Assembly (NCBI GenBank): GCA_014281115.1
Contig: JACONQ010000008.1
Span: 2,108,001 to 2,172,000 of the forward strand
DNA from: Laburnicola sp. R22_1
Taxonomy: Eukaryota; Ascomycota; Dothideomycetes; Pleosporales; Didymosphaeriaceae
DNA: 64,000 nt
Direction: 5' to 3'
The notes under the pieces are model-generated. The model worked only from the letters and a program-made list of their open reading frames with translations, did not search any database and was not told the origin of the DNA. The position numbers and the translations under genes are program-made. This document shows positions 25,280 to 36,509 of the stretch, piece after piece (the first letter of the stretch is position 1; every line of letters begins with the position of its first letter).

Positions 25280-25567
25280 TGTAATAGTCCTATACTAGCC
25301 TCCTTACTAAGCACACCCTATTACCTTTCTTTTATACCCTATCTCTTCTATCTGCGCCTTTTATCTTTTTAAAGACGCCTTTCCTAGTTAGTATTAGCAT
25401 ATAGCTAGCGTGGGCCTATGCCCTATGCTGCCCTCTATATAAGAAAGGGCCCCCCACATCCCTTTCTTATCTACTATCTTAGAATAATCTTAATTTAACT
25501 AGCTCTTTTAACTATTCTAGCTATCCCAGAGAGGTTTACCTTATAAGACTATATACCGCTCTTACAT
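25280..25567 (+). repeat. G1-A 3' LTR, truncated
   Basis: Starts TGTAATAGTCC after a clear polypurine tract. It matches the first ~290 bp of the 5' LTR, then stops at ccgctcttacat. The remaining LTR and tandem array are lost. Confidence 0.75.
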
Positions 25568-25685
25568 CTAGTAAGTAGTTAAGTTAAATATTAAAACCTC
25601 TTAACCTCTATAAATAAATACAAATATAATAAAGAAAGTATTAGAATCTTTCTATATAAGAAAAATGCCCTTATTCCTTATCTAG
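25568..25685. other. AT-rich interval between elements
   Basis: Unassigned sequence between the truncated G1-A 3' LTR and a PA1 fragment. Confidence 0.4.
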
Positions 25686-25699
25686 TATAATAAGTTACT

Positions 25700-25799
25700 T
25701 TTACTAAACACCTTAAAACGCTTTTCTATATTTATAATAGTAGGAGAAATAACCACTATTACTATAATATTTTTATTAGAAACCCCTTAGTTATAAAAA
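25700..25799 (+). mobile_element. PA1 retroposon, 100-bp 3' fragment
   Basis: Only the last 100 bp of PA1 (ccttaaaacgcttttct to ccccttagttataaaaa). Flanked by 14-bp repeats tataataagttact (25686-25699) and tataataggttact (25800-25813), one mismatch. A strongly 5'-truncated insertion. Confidence 0.8.
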
Positions 25800-25813
25800 T
25801 ATAATAGGTTACT

Positions 25814-26099
25814 AAACTCTAATAGTAAGAAGCTATAGAAGTAGATATTACTACTAATCTTACTAAGAAACTATATGTAAAAGGCTATAATAAGATAGAA
25901 TATATATAAAAGATTAAGCTAGTTTACTAGAATCTATAAGACTAAAGACTAATAGGGCCTTAAGCACCTCCCTAAAGGGGGAAAGGAAACTAGAATATAA
26001 AAGGAGACGCTTTTTAGAATGCACTAATATAAATTATAAGCTATTTTACTAGCTTAGAGTAACTTTAAGCTATATTAGTAGCTTAACTAAATACTAATA
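25814..26099. other. AT-rich interval, nothing recognised
   Basis: No repeat boundary or coding signal found between the PA1 fragment and the G1-B LTR. Confidence 0.4.
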
Positions 26100-27738
26100 A
26101 ATATAAGAGTAGTATACGGCCTTATAGGGCTAACCTATTAAAGATAGCTAGAATAGTTAAAAGAGCTAGTTAAATTAATACTATTCTAAGATAGTAGATA
26201 AGAAAGGGCCCCCTAGGTCCCTTTCTTATATAGAGGACGGCGTAGGATATAAGCCTATGCTAACTACTACACTAACACTAACTAGAAAAGGCGCCTTTAG
26301 AAAGATAAAACGCATAAATAAGGGGAATTAAGGTGTAAAGAAAAGGTAATAGGGCGTGCTTAGTAGGTAGACTAGTAAGGACTATTATATAACTCCCCTT
26401 TTAAAGTCTAAAAATAGAAAGAAAACTATAAAAAGATAGGGTGTTTTAGCGGATTTTTAATATAACTAGCACTATTTTAGGGCTAAAGAAGGTTGTAATA
26501 AGGGTAATAGGCCTCTATAGTTCTAATAGTAGTCTTAGTTTTTAATTTAGTTACTATTTAGTAAAAATATTAAGGAAAGTAGTTAGAGGTAAATTAGTAC
26601 TAGGTTAGAAACTATATTTTAGTATTTAGCGTTTACTAATAACGCGCATCCTTAGCTCTAACACTATATAAAAATATAGTTAGCAAAAATGTTTCTAGTT
26701 AGTTTATTGCGCGTAGGCGTAATTATATTATATAATATTTCCTAGTACTATAGAAAGGTTTTAAAAAATATATTAACCTAACTATACAGTTTTTAATTAG
26801 GATAAAGCAGCTTCTAAAGCTATAGAGACTGCTAGTAGTAGTAGAGATATCTAGGAGTAAAGGTGCTAAAAGCTATAGGTGCCCTATACGCGTATAATAG
26901 CTAAATAGCTACTAAATTAGTAGTAAGCTAGCTAGAAAGGGAATAGCTAGAAGTAAAAGCACTAAAAGTAATAGGTGCCTACGCATAGTAGACTAGCTAG
27001 AAAGCCACTTAACTAGTAGTAAACTAGGCTACTTATTTTAGTAACTTAGGGTACTCTTAAAAGTAGAATAAGTTAGGTAACTAGTAGATTAGAGTAAGGA
27101 CTAATAATTAGGGGGTAGCTCCTAATTATTAGCATTCTAAAAGACTTTATTAGGCAGTTTACTATCTAATTTATCTCCTAAGCATCCTTTCTATAGAAAG
27201 TTAGACTTAGGATTAATTAAATTAGTAAATTTAGTATTACTATTAGGAAGGTTATTATAATAAGTAGTGTCTTTATTTACTAATCTACAGTGGAGTGTAA
27301 TAAAAAAAGTTACTTAGAAAGTTACCTTTTTAAAAGTCTTATAACTTATTTAATAAATTAGCTAAAAATATACTAAATAGCTTATTTTAAAGAGAAGGTT
27401 TAGGAGGATTTAGCTATAAATAGAGTATTAGCTAACAAAGCATAGGTCTTGGCATATATAACCTTAAACCTAAAGCTTTTTTTAACTCTATATTTAGAGC
27501 TCTATAACTTTTTAATTAATGTTTAGTTTTATATTAAATTTTAACTGGCTATTCTTGGTTTAAGGCAGATTATGTGAGCAATTTTTTAAGCTAAGTCTTC
27601 TCTCTAACTTTTTTTATATTTTAGGTATAAAAATTTAGAATATGCTTATATAAGCACCAATTATATAATTTCTTAGTAAGCTTTTAGTTTATAATAATAT
27701 CTTTCTAGATTTAAATTCTTCTCTCTTAAATCCTTAAA

Positions 27739-28995
27739 ATGGCTCGAAAATTCACCACACTCGAATCTAACGTTCTTTTTTTAAAGGCTAAAACGCCTAA
27801 TTCTACTATTACTACTACTTTAAATAAACCCTTAAAAAGTATAAAGAATACTATTTATAGTATTAAAGAGAAGGAAAAGAATAATTATAATATAGAAAGA
27901 CTTAGTAAAGAAAGGGTTTCTAAGATAACCTCTAGGGCTAAAAGAGTTATTAATACAGATTTAATTAAAAGTCCTGAGAAAGAAAATAAAAGATTATTAT
28001 TAGAAAATAATCTAGAAGTAGCTAAAAGAACTTTACAGTACTTCTTAAAAGAGGAGAATTATTCTTTTAATAAGGCTACTAAAAAGCCTTTATTAAATAA
28101 ATAAAAAGCTAATAATAGATTATTATTGGCTAAAGAAAGGATTAAAAATATAGAGAATATAGATTTTCTAAAGTTATATTTTCTACTAAGTCAGCATTAT
28201 AAAAGGGGCATGGTAGTAGGGATGAATACTATCAAAAGAAAGAAAATAGTAAAGTTAGGAAAGAAATAGTTTCTACTAAAAATTCTAGTAAGTATTTTAA
28301 AATTCTACCTAACTTAAAAAACTCTTATTCTTTTTCTCTATTGTTTTATGATTTTATTTTTTTAATAACTATTATACTAATTTAATAATAGCCCGCAATA
28401 TTACTATTTACATCTGGAGAACAATTTAGATAGGCAGTAGATCTAGATTAGAGTTTATTAAAACTCCTAATTAGTCTACTAGCTTTACTAATAAGAATTA
28501 TTTAAATAAAATCCTTATACCTATAGTTAAACCTATAGTTAAAAGGGTAAGTCCTTATATACCTTTTTTACCTCTTTTTTAAATTTTAATATAATATATA
28601 TTACTATATATTATATTATAAATAATTTATAAGGTTTTATATATTAATACTAGTCTAGGGTGGCAATTTTAATAAGATAACGCCAAAATCTATAAAACTA
28701 AATTAGTTTTGGATTTCTTTAAAAAGAGAAAATTAATCTCTTTTACTTCTCCCCTTATAGTCCCGATTTTGCCCCTATTAAAAACGTCTGGAGTCTATTA
28801 AAATATAGACTAAATAAGAGATATAATACTACTTTAGGGGTAGGTAAAAGTGAGGCTAGTATTAAGGCTTTTAAAAAGGCTATACTAGAGGAGTGGGCTT
28901 TAATTCCCTGAAAGGATATAGATAATTGTATATTATTTTGACCTAGGCATTATAACGCTATTATAGAGGCTAAAGGGTATTATACTAAGTATTAG
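27739..28995 (+). pseudogene. Tc1/mariner transposase remnant
   Basis: A 121-codon open start (MARKFTTLESNVLFLKAK) gives a basic N-terminal region likely to hold the paired helix-turn-helix DNA-binding domain. Further on, the catalytic domain is readable with one frameshift: DNAKIYKTKLVLDFFKK (from about 28680) and YSPDFAPIKNVWSLLKYR (about 28765-28815). They carry the second Asp and, at the Glu position, a Lys (GAG to AAG). Spacing is about 34 residues, as in the DD34E group. The two codons before DNA are both TAA, where Gln-Gln is usual. Late TGA stops replace Trp. The first Asp was not found. Inactive. Confidence 0.8.
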
Positions 28996-29664
28996 TAATA
29001 TAATATATATTATATATTACTATTCTATTAATATTTAATATTATTAATAAACTATTAAATACTAACTAATATAGATAATAACCATATAATATAAAACCAT
29101 AGAACTATCTTACAGAGCTAAATCTATACTATATTAAAAAAGTAACTATTTCTATACATTAATTAAAAAGTTATATTACTCTAAACCTATAGATTTTTCT
29201 TATCCCTATTTTACTTCTAAATTATATTTACTAATAGCTAAATAAGTATAAACTAGAACTATAACTTTATTAGCCTTAATATTCTAGTTAAAAGTAAATT
29301 TCTCTTATTCTAATATGCCTTATAATAAAGAATATATTTAAGTTTAAGAATATAGACCTTTTTATACTAGTAGACTTAGTCTTTTTCTCGAGGTCTTTTT
29401 ATATATAGTTTTATAAATACTATATATATATAATATTATTATATTATTATAGTATATAGAGTACTCGTAACCTATACTAATAGTATTAGTAATATTAATC
29501 TATAATCTATAAAGTAATAGACGCTTTAGCCTAATTAAAACAAAGTAAATTTATATACTTAATTATATAAGCTATACTATATATATAAATATAGTTTAAA
29601 ATATATATTTATATACTCTATAATATAGTTAGAGTAATTCTATAATATTATATTAGTAATAAGT

Positions 29665-29844
29665 TGTAAGACTGCCGCATGGCTGTATGGTCGGTCCTTG
29701 GTCACATGACCTCGGCCGGAATAACCTTATGCCTAGCCTCACCCATACACCTTCAGGCCCTCGGTCCTCTATAGTAATGACACACCTCTTTTCTTATGGT
29801 CAACCTATATCACTATGAATTACTGTGATCTCCACTATCTTATA
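29665..29844 (+). repeat. Copia2 5' LTR
   Basis: 180 bp. Contains catgacctcggccggaataa and a gcctcacccatac block. It ends ctatcttata where the 3' LTR ends ctatcttaca (C-to-T). Confidence 0.95.
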
Positions 29845-29860
29845 GTTATAAGCCTGGCAC
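29845..29860 (+). promoter_or_regulatory. Copia2 primer-binding site
   Basis: gttataagcctggcac directly follows the LTR. It is complementary to the anticodon arm of initiator tRNA-Met in the same way as the Copia1 site (core ggttat-aag-cc), so both elements probably prime from a half-tRNA. Confidence 0.55.
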
Positions 29861-30077
29861 GACGCTTATTGCGCACCCTCTAAAACTCCTTACTAGTCAG
29901 TCCTACTGCCACATTATCGCTCGCACGGACCAGAGTAGAGTTTTCACAACAACGCGAAAAGTTATTTGCAAAAACTACGATTATAGTCACTATATAAAAC
30001 ACTATAAGACTCTAAATCACAATAAAAAGCCCACACTAGTGGCTAAACACGCGAAAAGTCATTGCAAACGCGTTATA

Positions 30078-33000
30078 ATGGCAACGCCAAAGGACAAAAA
30101 AGTCATACTAAAAGGGATGGACAACTTTAAACCATAGTATATAGTTTTTAAACGTACCGCGCGCACACTACGCGTCCTAAAATACGTTAACCCAGAGACT
30201 ATAAACCTTGCGGTGCTAGAAGACGTTAAATCCGACCCTAATAAAAACCTTAATATTATAGTGTGGAAAGAGAAATATAAGCGCAAATAAGAACGTAAGA
30301 AATTGCTAAGCAAGCTTAAAAGCCACATTATAAGTATAGTAAGGGACAATATACTGATTTCTATGCCTGCTGACTACACTATCGCAGAACAAATTAGGTT
30401 CCTTTATAAGAACTACTTAAAACCAACGGTTATAAAATAAGAAGAAGCAGACTATTAATACAACAAGGCGAAGAAGTACACGCCTAGTCGCTAGTCAATT
30501 GAGGACTGAATAAACGACTTCTAAATTCATCTCAACAAGGCCATTGAACTAAAGGTTCCAGCTGTCTAGGGTTTCGCTTCCTAGCTCGATCTTCTTAAGG
30601 TCTTTTACACTATTAATTTAGGGTTTGCAGCGACAATAAACAAGAAAGTTCATAAGGCCTATTTAGCATATGTTAACGCAGAACTTAACCTACCAGCTTT
30701 AACAGTCTACACTATACTAGCTGTCATTAATCGCGCAGGCGTTGTTGTTACACCAGAGCAACTTATTACAGTCCCTGCACTACCACCGAGTATACCTAAC
30801 AAGGTATCTGTCGCGGCGCTTATTTAACACTACCGAACGACGCCGTACCTACACAGCTTAAACAAGGGCAATATATAAGGCACCGCCTATGCCGCGCTTA
30901 ATAAAGCACAGTCTCCTTACTATACAGATGCGAGAAATTAGAGCTGTAGCTTAACGCCTTCGAACAATGTGGGAGGACTTCAGAACAATAGGAAGCGCAC
31001 TAACACTAAGATCGCTAGTGGTTCGCAAAGAAAGCCTTGTCCTTGTAGCAAAGGCGACGCCTACCTAGGTAACCCACAATAGGGAGCTTATCTATACATC
31101 TGCACCTAGCTGCAAGGAATTAGGTTTAAAATCGACCTAGCTTGCGTTGAAGCCATTCAAAGATACAGTGAGGTCACTAGACAGGCTAAGCTGCTTAACA
31201 AAATACGAACAAGAGAGAAGGCAAAGCGAGATCGCGTTACACCTATGGGTTATATCGACACTGGCGACTAAGCCTCTAATAGAGAATATAAACAGGCACA
31301 CATAATAAAATACCTCGCAATAAGTAACAAGCGACGTCTAACCGTAGTACTCTGTTACTCTTAGATCCTTAATTGTGGTTCGGACATACACGTCTATAAT
31401 AAGCCTAACAAGTTTATATAGATTCGTCCTGTAATACTAGGCGAAAGGATTAGTTATAGAGAAGACTTAGTGGAAATCGCCGCATGGGGTAAATGCGACA
31501 TCGAAATCCAGACACTAGGTGGACCTATAAGGACTATATTAAGGAACGTTGCCTTATGTCCAGGCTTTATTACCTCACTAGTGTCGCTCTTAAGGCTTAG
31601 AAGAAAAGATATCCACTTTAACTTAGGGCGTAAATGCCTGTACACAAAGGATGGCACTAAGAATCCCATCTAGGCAACAGTTGAACCTATAGGCGGTTAC
31701 TATGTTCTAGTGGACCAACAGTCTCCCCTGGCACCACTAGAGGACTACACTAACAGACCTTTCCTAGCGCTTGCCAATAAAAGGAGCTATAAGAAACCCT
31801 CTATTGCACTACTACCTAACCGCACGTTATTCGGTCTTCACGCACACGTCTTAATGGGCCATGCTAGAGCTAAATTAATAGAGAAACTAAGTTATAACGT
31901 TGCTGGCATAGCTCCACTCACATCTCCTCCCCCTAGTACATAAGACTACGAACAATGCAGAGTTAACAAGGCTTCACAGATTATTTTACAGAGATCTAAT
32001 AGAGAGCACTAACCTACGCGTGCATTTAAAGCTATTGCCATTAATATTATCGCACTTAACACTGAATCTCTTGCGGGCAACTAGTACATCTTTCATAGTT
32101 ACTATCTTGTCTCTAAGACCTATATAGTGTATGGCATACCTAATCGATCTACAGATGTCCTGGATAGAGTCTTTAAACTTATAGACAGACACATTAAACG
32201 CCGCTACAACGCCAGCCCAGTGTTCGTACTAATAGACAGAGAGAGAGCTTATAGGTTTTAGAATAACCTTAGTGTAGTTAAGCACTGCAAACAACAAGGC
32301 ATTACTATACAGCTCTAGTCCCCTAACACTATAGAACAATCAGGCCATATAGAACGGTTAGGAAAGATGCTAATTACTATGTCTTAATCACTTAGGACTA
32401 CGTCTAACCTTCCACTTTACCTGTGCAAAGAGATGTACGTCTATGCGGCATATCTACTCAATTAGACTCCTATTAAATTATTAAACTAGACTACACCATT
32501 TAAGGCTGCACACAGCCAACCGCCCTCTATCGCTTATCTACGCATCTATAGATGTAGAGCATACTACCTTCGCAAGAAGATTCCCTAAACAGACAAGCTT
32601 TCCCCAAGGGCGCTTATTAGTTACTTAGTAGGCGTAGACTCACGCAATATCTACTATATATGGGTACCAAAAGCTATATCCCGCGGACACAGAGGCAAGG
32701 TCATTCGAATAAGGGATGTTACCTTTAATAAAGAACTATTCTTTAGGTCCACTAATAAAGAGAGCCTACTTAGCATTTAGTTAGATTAAGCCATTGACAA
32801 TATTAAGGTTAAAGAATTAGAAAGTGAGTAGGAAGATTCCAATAAGGAAGTACATAAAGACGCTAAGCTGTCTATCCTTCCCACCAAAACCCTACTTGCA
32901 GGCGAGAAATCAGGCCAAGCTCATAATGTACACCGTGGCAGAGATGTATACCCTTCACTAGTTTCTATGGTTAATTGGACCTCCGCGCCGCTAATATTAG

Positions 33001-34830
33001 TAACAGCTACACCGCTGACGCCCTCTTAGTCCTCTGCGTCCCCTACACCTACATTAATAGGACCTCCTGCGCAAAGAAAGCAATACAGAACCAATACCTA
33101 TCTCTAAACTACTAACGTATTGCCCAAACGCACACGAAATTCTGCTGCCAACATTATCTAGACTTATTAGAACACGTTCGCGTCGGCCTTACTACTAGAC
33201 AAAGTGCCCTAATTAATCGCACTATTACGGCGAGTCTATAGAGACTAGCTTCCGCCCCTGCCTTAATTTTAGAATAATGTCCTAAAACTCCCTACGTAGT
33301 TTAGAGAAGGCTTTATAGTAGCTGCGAAAAAGGAGCTAAATACTATCGCTAGAAAGGAGACATACACTAAGATTTCGCTTTTAGAGCTTCTTCTAAGCAC
33401 TAAAGTCTTGCCACTTATGTGGGTCTTCACATACAAATTCGATTAAGGCTATCTAGCTAAGTTTAAAGCAAAGATTATTGTGAGAGGAAACTTGCAGACT
33501 ATTGTAAGTGACACCTATACTGCTACTCTTACTATACGAATATTCCGCGCTCTTATGGCAATTGCCGCCTACTTTAATATGGACATACGTTAATACAACA
33601 CTATTAATGCTTTTACCAACGCCAAACTCCCTAAACCTGTTTACACCTTTTAACCAGAAGGTTTCCGTGACGGCGGGCACTACTAGCAACTTTATCGCGC
33701 CCTTTATGGCCTTAAGATGTTACCACTACTCTAGTACGAAGACTTTACAACTACACTTAAGAGCTTTGGTGTATTACTAGTACTTAACGCACCCTGTCTA
33801 TAGAGAGACAATCGCATTATCGTCTTCTTTTACGTGGACGACATTATTACTATGGCCCTTTTAGGTTATTTATCCTTTCTTAACGCCTTTAAACGCAAGC
33901 TTGTCAAACGGTATAAAATTACCAACTTGCAAGGCCAAGAGAACTCTACTTTCTGTGGTATTACCACACACAGAGACCGCGATAATAGTTATCTTTGGTT
34001 GTCACAATGTAACTACATCTAGAAAATCTATGCCAAATACCCGGCACCTCAAAAGTCGTCCTGGACTAAGGCACCTACTTTACCTCTACCTTTCAAAGAG
34101 CTTGTACCATTAATAAAGTCTAAGAACAAGGACGCATCTTATTATTACTCCCAGATAGTTAGATCTATCAGCTACGCTGCTGGTGCTACACGTCTAGATA
34201 TCGCCAAAGCTTATTTAAAATTGGCTAAATTCCTTACCAACCCTGGCCCCAAACACTTATTAGCTGCATATTAGTGCCTCGCATACCTGCATTACTCCCA
34301 GGACCTAGCACTGTACTACTCTACAGACTACACTACTCCGCATCTCTATTAAAAAGATACCAAAGAGACCAACTTCTATAGCGCAACTAACGCGTCTTAC
34401 GCCGATTATAAGGCAACCCGCAAGTCCTCACAAGGCTACATCTTCTTCCTATTTGGCGGTCCAATTAACTAGAAAGCAACGCTCCAACGCTGCGTTGTTA
34501 AGTTAACTACCGAAGCCGAACTTATCTCACTCTCTGTAGGGTACACTAAGTACTACTAGTGGTCCAGGATCTTTAATAATCTCCACCTGGACTTTAAGGA
34601 ACAACCCTCTATGTACTATAACAACAAACAGACAATTTGTCTACTAGTTACAGAGTCCCCTTAGCTGAAGACAACCCTTCGACACGTGGATATACACCAC
34701 TATTAGTTATGGGAATAGGCACTATAAGGAACTATTACTCCCGCTTATATTAAAACTAACTCTTAACCCACTAACAGCCTTACAAAACTTCTACCTAAAC
34801 AGAAGCATTAGGAATAGTTAAAGCTCTTAC
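30078..34830 (+). pseudogene. Copia2 gag-pol polyprotein remnant
   Basis: One phase from ATG at 30078 (MATPKDKKVILKG) to about 34830, with many TAG/TAA stops but almost no frameshift. Gag: IHLNKAIELKVP near 30525. A protease-like site reads NCGSDIHVYNK at about 31371; the family Asp is Asn here. Pre-integrase: HAHVLMGHARAKLIEKL. Integrase: AIAINIIALNTES, then VLIDRERAYRF, then EQSGHIERLGKML. RT: MAIAAYFNMDI, LYRALYGLKM, and FYVDDIITMAL at 33825, with the Asp pair intact. RNase H: SYADYKATRKSSQGYIFF, TTEAELISLSVGY and LRHVDIHHY, ending NSLTKLLPKQKH. Overall order gag-PR-IN-RT-RH fits Pseudoviridae. The stops fit Trp/Gln codons hit by RIP. Confidence 0.9.
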
Positions 34831-34899
34831 AACTTAAGCCTATTCTAAAGCAGATTATAGGTGAACAAGTAGAGTCTTTAAGCTCTTACACCTCTGCGA

Positions 34900-36068
34900 C
34901 CTTATAGCAGAATATTAGCGGTTCAGGTGACCTATAAATCTCACCCCATCCCTGCGCCTATAGTCTCCAGAATCACTGTGTTTTACTGTGTCGATGAGGC
35001 CTATAGCTACGCGCTCCTCTGGTCCGATGCTCCTTCATCTCTACATGTTAATAAGGCACGTGGCCACGCGCCCCTCTAGTCTAACATTGCCCCTAAGCAC
35101 TACTCTATTCTAGCACCCTACTTTCCCTATGTTTTATAGTAATAAGACCTTACACGTATTGTATCACAGCTCTAGCAAGAAGAATCTTAACATCTAACGC
35201 AGAGCACTGTCTATTAAGAAGTTAATAATAGCTAATAACTGTCTACACCCAGGTAGATTAGTTACCCATTTTGCGGATTAGTTCCCTTAGTACCTACACA
35301 CCCAAGGCACAAGTCTAGGTATTAGTAAGGAGTTCTATCTCCTTGTGCTGGCGCAGCTATATAGAGTGGTTCCACCCACTTACGCTAGAGTTAATCACAC
35401 TAAAGTTATTAAGACAGCTCACATTAATAACGAACACAGGCAGACCTTAGCACTAGACTAGAACCCACCTTTTCTTATTTTAAGACTAGACTCTCCTATA
35501 AGGTACGCCCTTACTTGCTAGCCTAGCTATATAGAACAGTTACAATTGTTTACGCTAGTACCTGGGCAGACTGCTTTCTTATAGTAATTTTATATTAAAA
35601 CAGACCCAATCTACCATTATAAGCTATATACTAAGGACACTCAGACGCTAACCCACACACAGACGGCTCAGGTGACCTATTAGTCTCACCCCGTCCTAGC
35701 GGTTCAGGTGACTAATAAATCTCACCCCCACTCACAGTCCACAAAATCACTGTGTTTCACACTGTTGATAAGGCATATGGCCACGCGCCCCTCTGGTCCG
35801 ACACCATATTAATAAGGCACATGGCTACGCGCCCCTCTAGTCTGACACCTTTTAGCTCACTCACACTGTTGTCACAGTGTTTTAGGGTAACTTTTATAGC
35901 AAGCAGCCTACACAAGAACCTACTAACAGCTCCTTTTTCTTCCCTTTACTAAGGTTAGGAGTTGTTTGTTGCCTATTGCGCCATTTTAACTTCATCTCTT
36001 GTCGCCACGCATACCTATTTTGACTTAGGACCTGGCATCTCTCAGATCACCACTATTAGCAATCTGAA
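34900..36068 (+). repeat. Copia2 3' non-coding extension with internal repeats
   Basis: Beyond RNase H lies ~1.1 kb before the 3' LTR. It holds three copies of a ttcaggtgacctataaatct unit ending in cacccc (34920, about 35668 and 35700) and four copies of a unit with ggccacgcgcccctctggtc (about 34991, 35050, 35767 and 35811). The first set repeats with ~100 bp of context 780 bp apart. The middle (35115-35660) has no recognisable domain. It may be a captured fragment or a decayed extra frame; a regulatory role cannot be shown from sequence. Confidence 0.65.
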
Positions 36069-36075
36069 GGGGGGG
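36069..36075 (+). promoter_or_regulatory. Copia2 polypurine tract
   Basis: gaaggggggg directly abuts the 3' LTR start. It is the expected plus-strand priming site. Confidence 0.8.
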
Positions 36076-36255
36076 TGTAAGACTGCCGCATGGCTGTATG
36101 GTCGGTCCTTAGTCACATGACCTCGGCCGGAATAACCTTATGCCTAGCCTCACCCATACACCTTCAGGCCCTCGGTCCTCCATAGTAATGACACACCTCT
36201 TTTCTCATGATCAACCCATATCACTATGAATTACTATGATCTCCACTATCTTACA
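36076..36255 (+). repeat. Copia2 3' LTR
   Basis: 180 bp, TGTAAGACTGCC to ctatcttaca, followed by the TAAGT duplication. Confidence 0.95.
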
Positions 36256-36386
36256 TAAGTATTAGTAATCCTAATACTATAGACTTTTTAATATTAATTT
36301 TAATGCACCTATATTATATAGTTTAATAGAATAATAATATTTATATATAATCTATATATATATAATCTAGTGCCTATACATAAGCT

Positions 36387-36509
36387 CTTTTTTTGTCATT
36401 ACTTTTTCACGCTCTTTTTGATTACTAAGCAGGGGCTCTGCTTTTTTATCATGTTATTTGAGATGAAAGCCTTTGTCGTGCTACCCCTAGGTAGTTAATT
36501 TAACGCCAC
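36387..36509 (-). mobile_element. S1 SINE-like repeat, full copy
   Basis: 123 bp, flanked by a perfect 11-bp duplication, atacataagct (36376-36386 and 36510-36520), inside the right part of the Tc1 element. Read on the minus strand it starts gtggcgttaaattaac, contains the hairpin aagcagagcccctgctt, and ends in an A-rich tail (agtaatgacaaaaaaag). GC and CpG are kept, as expected if repeats this short escape RIP. Confidence 0.8.

Larger units (their letters stand above)
19798..25567 (+). mobile_element. G1-A: LTR retrotransposon with retropepsin, no RT found
   Basis: 5' LTR from TGTAACAGTCC at 19798. Its 3' LTR starts TGTAATAGTCC at 25280, right after a polypurine tract (aaaaagggggtta, 25267-25279), and is truncated near 25567. 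The internal region has a CCHC-like zinc knuckle and a retroviral-type aspartic protease. I could not find the F/YxDD box, RNase H or integrase in the ~1.5 kb after the protease. G1 may therefore be a gag-protease-only, non-autonomous family, or RT may be mutated beyond recognition. Heavy RIP. Confidence 0.75.
29665..36255 (+). mobile_element. Copia2: Ty1/copia LTR retrotransposon with 5-bp TSD
   Basis: Identical-length 180-bp LTRs (29665-29844 and 36076-36255) begin TGTAAGACTGCC and end ctatctta(c/t)a. They are flanked by the 5-bp duplication TAAGT (29660-29664 and 36256-36260). Internal parts: a primer-binding site, a single gag-pol frame in one phase with stops, a ~1.1-kb non-coding 3' extension with internal repeats, and a G7 polypurine tract just before the 3' LTR. 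LTRs differ at only a few positions, so the insertion is fairly recent; GC content is higher than in its host Tc1 element. Confidence 0.95.

Noticed and set aside
33453..34113. Alternative-frame ORFs in the Copia2 RT region (both strands)
   Set aside because: The conserved RT motifs are in the gag-pol phase; the others are shadows.
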